A DNA stretch of 64,000 nt from Novosphingobium terrae (lineage in GTDB: Bacteria > Pseudomonadota > Alphaproteobacteria > Sphingomonadales > Sphingomonadaceae), in NCBI RefSeq assembly GCF_017163935.1, contig NZ_JABVZR010000001.1, forward strand, positions 1,302,001 to 1,366,000, given 5' to 3'. The notes under the pieces are model-generated. The model ran no database searches. It worked only from the letters and a program-made list of their open reading frames with translations, and was not told the DNA's origin. Numbering within the stretch: the first letter of the stretch is position 1; each line of letters opens with the position of its first letter. The translations under genes were made by a program, and so were the position numbers. Positions 57,858 to 64,000 of this stretch are shown here, in pieces.

Positions 57858-58292
57858 TTACTTGATGCGTTTCCAGGTCTGGCTCTTGCACAGCGGCCAG
57901 ACGATGCAGCCTTTCACATTGAGCGTATCGGAATCCATAACGGTGATCGTGGCCTTGTACGTGCCTCCATCATCGGCGTTGTAGATGGTGCCCTTGTCCC
58001 AACCCCAGGGCATCTGGCGGAAATCGCGCAGGATCTCGATGCCTTTGAGGATGCGGCTGCGCTGGGCCTCATTCTTGTTGTAAATGTCGCGCAGGTCGGA
58101 ATTGGCGCGGATGCCCTCGGAATCGACCAGCGTGCCGCAGATCGATCCGCCGCAATGGCGAATTTCCACCACGCCCTGTTTGGTCGGCGTGGCCCAGCGG
58201 CCGATCGCCGTGTTGGCGGTGCCGCCGGTGGGCGCGGCCGCTGGTGCCACGCTTTGGGCCATCAGGGCTGCTGCCATCAGCATCAGGCTCAT
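57858..58292 (-). CDS. DUF2147 exported protein
   Basis: A 144-aa secreted protein of the DUF2147 family. The ATG at 58292 is chosen because GGAG lies 6 nt upstream; an alternative four codons earlier lacks spacing. Signal peptide is hydrophobic from the first residues and ends near APAAAP. Core: IGRWATPTKQGVVEIRHCGG, CGTLVDS, a helical middle, then GTIYNADDGGTYKATITVMD and LNVKGCIVWPLCKSQTW. Four cysteines probably form disulfides. It is the first gene of the fadL-fadD operon. Function unknown. Confidence 0.88.
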   Translation of the reverse strand: MSLMLMAAALMAQSVAPAAAPTGGTANTAIGRWATPTKQGVVEIRHCGGSICGTLVDSEGIRANSDLRDIYNKNEAQRSRILKGIEILRDFRQMPWGWDKGTIYNADDGGTYKATITVMDSDTLNVKGCIVWPLCKSQTWKRIK

Positions 58293-58393
58293 GGGTATCT
58301 CCATCCTCTTAAGCGAGAGGGCTGTGATCGCCCCCTTTCGCTTTGTGCCAGAACTTTCCGAATTGGCGAATCACATCATGCATCAAAACTGTG

Positions 58394-58409
58394 TTGACGT
58401 ATAGGTCAA
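58394..58409. promoter_or_regulatory. MerR-type operator between divergent fatty-acid operons
   Basis: TTGACGTATAGGTCAA, a near-palindrome, 68 bp before the thiolase start and 102 bp before the DUF2147 start. On the plus strand TTGACG and a weak ATTAAT -10 (58420-58425) are 20 bp apart, as in MerR promoters. Confidence 0.65.
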
Positions 58410-58476
58410 TTTGGGCACCATTAATGCAGATGGTCCGGAGCATGCGACTCACGGACGGCAGTTGGAGAGATGTGTG

Positions 58477-59622
58477 ATGGCCGAGTTGAGCCAAGATGTG
58501 GTGATTGCTGGATACGCAAGGTCCCCGTTCCATCTGGCGGGCAAGGGCGCTCTGGCCCGCACCCGCCCTGACGATCTGGCCGCCGCCGTGGTGCGCGCGC
58601 TGGTCGAGCGGACCGGCATCGATGCCTCGGCGCTGGAGGATCTGGTGCTGGGCTGCGCCTTTCCCGAGGGCGAGCAGGGCTTCAACGTGGCCCGCCTTGT
58701 TGGCCTGCTGGCCGATCTGCCGCTCTCGGTGGGCGGCATGACGGTGAACCGCTTCTGCGGTTCCTCGATGAGCGCCATCCATTATGCGGCGGGGCAGATC
58801 GCTCTGGGCGCGGGGCAGGCGTTCCTGTGCGGCGGCGTCGAATCGATGAGCCGCGTGCCGATGATGGGCTTCAACCCGCTGCCCAATGCCGAGCTGGCCA
58901 AGCGCAGCGCCGCCTATATCGGCATGGGCGATACGGCTGAAAATGTGGCCAAAACCTATGGCATTTCGCGTGAACAGCAGGAAGCCTTCGCGGTGGAAAG
59001 TCAGCGCAAGGCCGCCGAGGCTCAGGCCGAAGGGCGCCTGAACGATGAGATCGTGCCCATCGCCACCAAGGCGGGCGTGGTCGACAAGGACGGCTGCCTG
59101 CGCCCCGGCACCACGGCGGAAGCGCTGGCCAGTCTGAAGCCGGCCTTCAGCGCGACGGGCAGCGTGACGGCGGGCACCGCCTCGCCGTTGACCGATGGCG
59201 CCAGTGCGGTGCTGGTGACCAGCAGCACCTTTGCGGGCGCTCACAATCTGCCGCTGCTGGCCCGCGTGAAGGCCGTGGCGATCAGCGGGTGCAGCCCGGA
59301 GATCATGGGCATCGGCCCTGTCGCGGCCAGCAAGAAGGCGCTGGAGCGTGCCGGAATCACCGCTGCCGATCTGGATGTGATCGAGCTGAATGAGGCTTTC
59401 GCCAGCCAGGCGCTGGCCTGCATCGCCGATCTGGGGCTCGATCCGGCCAAGGTGAACATCGATGGCGGCGCGATTGCCATCGGCCATCCGCTGGGCGCGA
59501 CGGGCGCGCGCATTGTGGGCAAGGTGGCCTCGCTGCTGGCGCGGACGGGCGGGCGTTATGCGCTGGCCACGCAGTGCATCGGCGGCGGGCAGGGCATCGC
59601 CACGGTTCTGGAGGCTGTGTGA
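58477..59622 (+). CDS. fadA: acetyl-CoA acyltransferase (beta-ketothiolase)
   Basis: A 381-aa thiolase performing the last step of beta-oxidation, 3-ketoacyl-CoA plus CoA to acetyl-CoA and a shorter acyl-CoA. The nucleophile Cys94 (NRFCGSSMSAIHYAAGQI), the NEAF motif, His337 (GHPLGATG) and Cys367 (CIGGGQG) are all present. The ATG at 58477 follows GGAGAG. Its stop overlaps the next start (TGATG), so it is co-translated with the multifunctional dehydrogenase/hydratase. Confidence 0.94.
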   Translation: MAELSQDVVIAGYARSPFHLAGKGALARTRPDDLAAAVVRALVERTGIDASALEDLVLGCAFPEGEQGFNVARLVGLLADLPLSVGGMTVNRFCGSSMSAIHYAAGQIALGAGQAFLCGGVESMSRVPMMGFNPLPNAELAKRSAAYIGMGDTAENVAKTYGISREQQEAFAVESQRKAAEAQAEGRLNDEIVPIATKAGVVDKDGCLRPGTTAEALASLKPAFSATGSVTAGTASPLTDGASAVLVTSSTFAGAHNLPLLARVKAVAISGCSPEIMGIGPVAASKKALERAGITAADLDVIELNEAFASQALACIADLGLDPAKVNIDGGAIAIGHPLGATGARIVGKVASLLARTGGRYALATQCIGGGQGIATVLEAV

Positions 59623-61937
59623 TGAGCGGCGTTTCCAAAGTCTGTGTCATCGGCGCGGGCACCATGGGCGCTGGCATTGCGGCGCAAGTCGCCAATGCGG
59701 GCGTGCCGGTGCTGCTGCTCGATATGGTGACCGAAGGGCCGGATCGCAGCGTGGTGGCGCGCAAGGCGCTGGAACGCCTTGGCAAGTCCGAACCGGCCGC
59801 CTTTATGAGCAAAGCCGCAGCCAAGCTGGTCGAAGTCGGCAACATCGAGGACGATCTGGCCAAGGTCGCGGATTGCGACTGGGTGATCGAGGCGATCATC
59901 GAAAAGATCGAGGCCAAGCAGGCGCTGTATGAAAGACTGGAAGCGGTGCGCAAGCCCGGCAGCGCGGTGTCGTCAAACACCTCGACCATGCCGCTGGCCG
60001 TGTTGACGCAGGGCCGCAGCGAGGCGTTCCAGCGCGATTTCCTCATCACCCATTTCTTCAACCCGCCGCGCTATATGCGCCTGCTGGAGGTGGTCGCCGG
60101 GCCGCAGAGCGATCCCGCGCTGGTCGCCGGGATCAGTGCTTTTGCCGATCGCGCTCTGGGCAAGAGCGTGGTGACGGCGCGCGACACGCCGGGCTTTATC
60201 GCCAACCGCGTCGGCACCTTCTGGCTGCAGTCGGCGGTGAATGCCGCTTTCGATCTGGGCGTGTCGGTGGAGGACGCCGATGCCATCGCGGGCAAGCCGA
60301 TGGGCGTGCCAAAGACCGGCATCTTCGGGCTTGTCGATCTGGTGGGCATCGATCTGATGCCCTATCTCAAGACCAGCCTGACGCGCAGCCTGCCGCAGGA
60401 CGATCCCTATCAGGCCATCGCCAAGGATCATCCGCTGATCCTCAAGATGATCGCTGACGGCTACACGGGCCGCAAGGGCAAGGGCGGCTTCTACCGCATC
60501 AACCGCGAGGCGGGGAAGGTGAAGGAGGCCATCGATCTGGCCACCGGAGACTACCGCAAGGCCGCCAAGCCTGTGTCGATCCCGGGCGCGGCGCAGAAGG
60601 ATCTGCGCGCGCTGGTCAGCCTGCCGGGCAAGCTGGGCGCTTACGCCTGGGCGGTGCTGGGGCCGACTTTGGCCTATTCCGCCTCTCTGGTGGGCGAGGC
60701 GGCGGATGATGTCCTCGCCATCGATACGGCGATGAAGCTGGGCTACAACTGGAGCTACGGCCCCTTCGAGCTGATCGACCGGCTGGGCAGCGATGCGCTG
60801 GCCAAACGTCTGGAAGCCGAGGGCATCGCCGTGCCCGAAATCCTGCGCATCGCGGCGGGGCGTCCGTTCTACCGCGTGGAGGGTGGCCAGCGTCAGTTCC
60901 TCGGTCTCGATGGCGATTATCACGCCATCACCCGCCCCGAAGGCGTGCTGCTGCTGGAGGACATCAAGGCCGCCTCCAAGCCTCTGCTGAAGAACGGTTC
61001 GGCGGCGCTATGGGATGTGGGCGACGGCGTTGTCGCGCTGGAGTTCACCGGCAAGATGAACGCGCTCGACGGTGATGTGATGAGCCTGATCGGCAAGGCC
61101 ATCCCGCTGGTGGCCAGCCAGTACAAGGCGCTGGTGGTCTACAATGAGGGTCGTAACTTCTCCGCCGGGGCCAATCTGGGGCTGGCGCTGTTTGCGCTCA
61201 ACATCGCGGCATGGGGTGAGGTCGACAAGCTCGTGGCCGGTGGCCAGCAGGCTTACAAGGCGCTGAAATATGCCCCATTCCCGGTGGTGGCCGCGCCCTA
61301 TGGTCTCGCGCTGGGCGGCGGCTGCGAGGTCTGCCTCAATGCCGATGCCGTGCAGGCCCATGCCGAAACTTACATCGGCCTAGTCGAATGCGGCGTGGGG
61401 TTGATCCCCGGCTGGGGCGGCTGCGGCGAGATGATCCAGCGTTTCGCCGAGAACCCCAGGCTGCCCAAGGGGCCGATGCCCGCCGTGGCCAAGGCCTTCG
61501 AGACGATCTCCACCGCCACCGTCGCCAAATCGGCGGCCAATGCCAAGGAGGTGGGCTATCTGCGCCCCAGCGACGGCATCACCATGAACCGTGATCGCCT
61601 GCTGGCCGATGCCAAGGCCAAGGCTCTTGCGCTGGCCGAGGGCTATCAGCCGCCCGCGCCGCCGACCTTCCGCCTGCCGGGCGCCGGGGGCAAGGCCGCG
61701 CTCGATCTGGCGGTGCAGGGCTTCCGCGCGCGAGGTCTCGCCACGCCTTATGACGAGGTTGTCGCAGGCCGGCTGGCCCATGTGCTGAGCGGCGGCGAGT
61801 CCGATCTGGTCGACACCATCACCGAGGAGCAGATGCTGACGATGGAGCGCGAACAATTCGTGCAGCTGGTGCGCGATCCGCGAACGCTGGCGCGCATCGA
61901 GACGATGCTGGCCACCGGCAAGCCGCTCAGGAACTGA
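59622..61937 (+). CDS. FadN-type 3-hydroxyacyl-CoA dehydrogenase/enoyl-CoA hydratase
   Basis: A 771-aa multifunctional beta-oxidation protein. The NAD-binding dehydrogenase domain comes first (GAGTMGAGIA at residues 11-20; NTSTMPLAVLT and HFFNPPRYMRLLEVV follow). The enoyl-CoA hydratase domain is at the C-terminus (about 460-771), with NFSAGANLGLALFALN and ALGGGCEVCLNADAVQAHAE. This order matches FadN-type proteins, opposite to E. coli FadB. The TGATG overlap couples it to the thiolase gene. Confidence 0.94.
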   Translation: MSGVSKVCVIGAGTMGAGIAAQVANAGVPVLLLDMVTEGPDRSVVARKALERLGKSEPAAFMSKAAAKLVEVGNIEDDLAKVADCDWVIEAIIEKIEAKQALYERLEAVRKPGSAVSSNTSTMPLAVLTQGRSEAFQRDFLITHFFNPPRYMRLLEVVAGPQSDPALVAGISAFADRALGKSVVTARDTPGFIANRVGTFWLQSAVNAAFDLGVSVEDADAIAGKPMGVPKTGIFGLVDLVGIDLMPYLKTSLTRSLPQDDPYQAIAKDHPLILKMIADGYTGRKGKGGFYRINREAGKVKEAIDLATGDYRKAAKPVSIPGAAQKDLRALVSLPGKLGAYAWAVLGPTLAYSASLVGEAADDVLAIDTAMKLGYNWSYGPFELIDRLGSDALAKRLEAEGIAVPEILRIAAGRPFYRVEGGQRQFLGLDGDYHAITRPEGVLLLEDIKAASKPLLKNGSAALWDVGDGVVALEFTGKMNALDGDVMSLIGKAIPLVASQYKALVVYNEGRNFSAGANLGLALFALNIAAWGEVDKLVAGGQQAYKALKYAPFPVVAAPYGLALGGGCEVCLNADAVQAHAETYIGLVECGVGLIPGWGGCGEMIQRFAENPRLPKGPMPAVAKAFETISTATVAKSAANAKEVGYLRPSDGITMNRDRLLADAKAKALALAEGYQPPAPPTFRLPGAGGKAALDLAVQGFRARGLATPYDEVVAGRLAHVLSGGESDLVDTITEEQMLTMEREQFVQLVRDPRTLARIETMLATGKPLRN

Positions 61938-61979
61938 CGACAAGCAGGCGGGGCGCAGACCCCGCCGGAGAGGATCAAC

Positions 61980-63770
61980 ATGCAAGTCTACACCGCTCCG
62001 CTGCGCGACATGCGTTTCGTGCTTCATGAACTGCATCAGGGCGATGGCTTCGGCGGTCTGCCGGGCCATGAGGAGTTCACCCCGGACCTGATCGACGCCG
62101 TGCTGGAAGAAGCCGCGCGCGTCACCCAGCAGGTGCTGCTGCCCATCAACGCCAGCGGCGATGCCGAGGGCTGCCATTTCGAGAATGGCGTGGTGCGTAC
62201 CCCCAAGGGCTTTCAGGACGCCTATCGCCAGTTCGTGGAGGGCGGCTGGTCCTCGCTGGTGGCGCCGCCCGAATGGGGCGGGCAGGGCCTGCCCGAAGCC
62301 GTCGGCAAGATGGTGGAGGAGATGGTCTGCGCCACCAATGTCGCCTTCAGCCTCTATCCGGGGCTGACCAGCGGGGCGATTGCTGCGCTCACCACCTATG
62401 CCAGTGATGAGTTGAAGCAGATCTGGCTGCCCAAGATGGTCTCGGGCGAATGGTCGGGCTCGATGTGCCTCACCGAAGCGCATTGCGGCACCGATCTGGG
62501 CCTGTTGCGCACCAAGGCGGTGGATCAGGGCGACGGCACCTACAAGGTTTCGGGTTCCAAGATCTTCATCTCGGCGGGTGAGCATGATCTGTCGGGCAAC
62601 ATCGTCCATCTGGTGCTGGCGCGTCTGGCCGATGCGCCCAAGGGGGTGAAGGGGATCAGCCTGTTCCTCGTCCCCAAGCTGCTGCTGGACGACAATGGCC
62701 AGCCTGCCATCCGCAATGGCGTGGCCTGTACCGGCATCGAGCACAAGATGGGCATCAAGGCCTCGGCCACCTGTCAGATGCAGTTCGAGGAGTCGCTCGG
62801 CTGGCTGGTGGGTGAGCCCAACAAGGGGCTGGAAGCCATGTTCACCATGATGAATGCCGAGCGCGTGGGCGTGGGCATTCAGGGGCTGGGCATCGGCGAG
62901 GCGGCTTATCAGTCCGCCGTGTGGTACGCCAAGGATCGCCTGCAGGGCCGCAGCCTGTCGGGCCCGAAATATCCTGACAAGGCCGCCGATCCGATCATCG
63001 TCCACCCCGACGTGCGCCGCATGCTGATGACGATGCGCGCCTACAATGAAGGGTGTCGCGCGCTTGCGGGCTGGATCAGCCGGGCGCTCGATGCCGAAAA
63101 GCATGCCGCCGATCCCGAGACCAAACAGCGCGCCGAGGATTTCGTGGCGCTGATGACGCCGGTGGTCAAGGCCATGTTCACCGATCTGGGTCTGGAAAGC
63201 GCCAGCCATGCGGTGCAGGTCTATGGCGGCCATGGCTACATCGTGGAAAGCGGGGTGGAGCAGTATCTGCGCGATGCCCGCATCAGCATGATCTATGAGG
63301 GCACCAATGGCATTCAGGCGCTCGATCTGATCGGCCGCAAGCTGAGCGCGCATATGGGCCGCTATCTGCGCAGCTTCTTCCATCCGGTCTCGAATTTTAT
63401 CGAGGAGAACGCCGGGGAAAGCCCGATCGAGCCCTTTATCACCGGGCTGAAGCGCGCGTTTGAAGCCTTGCAGGGCTCCACCGCGATCATCGCCCAGCGC
63501 GGGCTCAAAGACCCCGAGGAAGCGGGCGCCGCCGCCACCGATTATCTGCGCCAGCTTGGCCTCACCGCCATCGCCTTCTGCTTTGCGCAATCCGCCAAGC
63601 TGGCGGCGGAGGCCTTGGCGTCCGGCACGCAGGAGAAGGAGTTCTATCAGGCCAAGATCACCACGGCCCGCTTCTTCTACGACCGTATCCTGCCGCAGAC
63701 CGCCGCCTGCTATCTGGCGATCAAATCGGGCAAGGGCTCGATGATGGCGCTGGACGAGGCCCAATTCTGA
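61980..63770 (+). CDS. acyl-CoA dehydrogenase (DmdC/FadE-like, long form)
   Basis: A 596-aa flavoenzyme that introduces the first double bond in acyl-CoA. It keeps the acyl-CoA dehydrogenase core: MCLTEAHCGTDLGLLRTKA, GSKIFISAGEHDLSGNI, GIEHKMGIKASATCQMQF, and the catalytic glutamate in IYEGTNGIQALDL (near residue 440). An extra C-terminal helical domain of about 150 residues accounts for its length. GGAGAGGA precedes the ATG. It is third in the beta-oxidation operon, and its stop overlaps the thioesterase start (TGATG). Confidence 0.94.
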   Translation: MQVYTAPLRDMRFVLHELHQGDGFGGLPGHEEFTPDLIDAVLEEAARVTQQVLLPINASGDAEGCHFENGVVRTPKGFQDAYRQFVEGGWSSLVAPPEWGGQGLPEAVGKMVEEMVCATNVAFSLYPGLTSGAIAALTTYASDELKQIWLPKMVSGEWSGSMCLTEAHCGTDLGLLRTKAVDQGDGTYKVSGSKIFISAGEHDLSGNIVHLVLARLADAPKGVKGISLFLVPKLLLDDNGQPAIRNGVACTGIEHKMGIKASATCQMQFEESLGWLVGEPNKGLEAMFTMMNAERVGVGIQGLGIGEAAYQSAVWYAKDRLQGRSLSGPKYPDKAADPIIVHPDVRRMLMTMRAYNEGCRALAGWISRALDAEKHAADPETKQRAEDFVALMTPVVKAMFTDLGLESASHAVQVYGGHGYIVESGVEQYLRDARISMIYEGTNGIQALDLIGRKLSAHMGRYLRSFFHPVSNFIEENAGESPIEPFITGLKRAFEALQGSTAIIAQRGLKDPEEAGAAATDYLRQLGLTAIAFCFAQSAKLAAEALASGTQEKEFYQAKITTARFFYDRILPQTAACYLAIKSGKGSMMALDEAQF

Positions 63771-64000
63771 TGAGCGGCGTGGATCAGGTGCTGGCGCTGA
63801 AAGAGGTGATGTCTCGCTCGCCGATGATGCGTTTGCTGGAGGTCGAGGTGATCTCCGCGCATCCCGGCGAGGTGGTGATGCGCGCCACGCCTGATCACCG
63901 CTTCGACAATCAGGTGGGCATCGCCCATGGCGGCTATATCGCCAGCCTGCTCGACAATGCCTGCGGGGCGGCGGCGCATTCGGTGCTGGACGGCAAGCAT
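63770..64000 (+). CDS. PaaI-type hotdog thioesterase (5' part, runs off the right edge)
   Basis: The first 77 codons of an acyl-CoA thioesterase-like protein. The ATG at 63770 shares its A with the previous stop (TGATG). MSRSPMMRLLEVEVI and the hotdog signature GIAHGGYIASLLDNACGAAAHS are visible; the HGG motif is the usual one, with the conserved Asp in LLDN. It probably releases free acid from dead-end acyl-CoA during beta-oxidation. The 3' end is outside the window. Confidence 0.88.
   Translation, partial: MSGVDQVLALKEVMSRSPMMRLLEVEVISAHPGEVVMRATPDHRFDNQVGIAHGGYIASLLDNACGAAAHSVLDGKH

Noticed and set aside
61380..63764. 794-codon minus-strand open frame across the beta-oxidation genes
   Set aside because: Antisense of an obvious acyl-CoA dehydrogenase and the end of the FadN-type gene.
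1..64000. Genomic island or integrated element
   Set aside because: No integrase, transposase, tRNA junction or flanking direct repeats were seen, and base composition looks uniform on reading. A computed GC and codon-use profile would be needed to exclude older transfers.

Overview
The window is high-GC bacterial chromosome, dense with genes. It most resembles a Sphingomonadales alphaproteobacterium, probably Novosphingobium-like. The basis is family resemblance: a GyrA of alphaproteobacterial type, three large TonB-dependent receptors (two with an N-terminal IVTG-type motif), a FadN-type beta-oxidation protein, and many GTG starts with ATGA/GTGA/TGATG gene overlaps. I see no rRNA, tRNA, CRISPR array, integrase or transposase. 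It reads as accessory-rich chromosome rather than a mobile element.

Layout. 0-6.7 kb: 5' part of gyrA, an exported helical protein, a tiny membrane ORF, a YeiH-type transporter coupled to a Cys-rich 72-aa protein, then ferredoxin-NADP reductase behind a Fur-like box. 6.7-13.3 kb: a Tat-exported GH125 mannosidase, a PepSY/small-membrane/TonB operon behind a second Fur-like box, a PLP trans-sulfuration enzyme and an RsbQ-like hydrolase. 13.6-19.5 kb: TonB receptor 1 and a coupled pair (716-aa protein plus DUF3142 lipoprotein). 19.6-32.4 kb: a co-directional 13-kb cluster with TonB receptor 2, three exported cupin-like proteins, an NHL beta-propeller, an MFS carrier, cytochrome b561, a LysR regulator with two DNA-binding domains, an amidohydrolase, a dihydroxyphthalate-decarboxylase-like protein and DctA. 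32.5-41.2 kb: a tripartite RND efflux operon that also encodes a DUF347 protein, divergent from its likely two-component system. 41.3-47.4 kb: TonB receptor 3 in an operon with a class A acid phosphatase, a second two-component system and a DedA protein; the same direct repeat precedes both the regulator and the phosphatase. 47.5-54.2 kb: exported lectin-like protein, dGTPase, GAF-PAS-GGDEF protein, a MerR/glutaredoxin-MauE/glyoxalase cassette with a textbook MerR promoter, and an alkyladenine glycosylase. 54.2-64 kb: a fatty-acid degradation locus with divergent operons (DUF2147-FadL-FadD-MerR, and thiolase-FadN-acyl-CoA dehydrogenase-thioesterase). Two near-identical MerR-type operators tie the two together.

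How the genes work together. The main theme is import of organic or phosphorylated substrates through TonB receptors, followed by periplasmic handling, inner-membrane transport and catabolism, each module beside its own regulator. The best candidate for an undescribed system is the 19.6-32.4 kb cluster. The most testable regulatory observations are the operator repeats shared between separate promoters (Fur-like, response-regulator and MerR).
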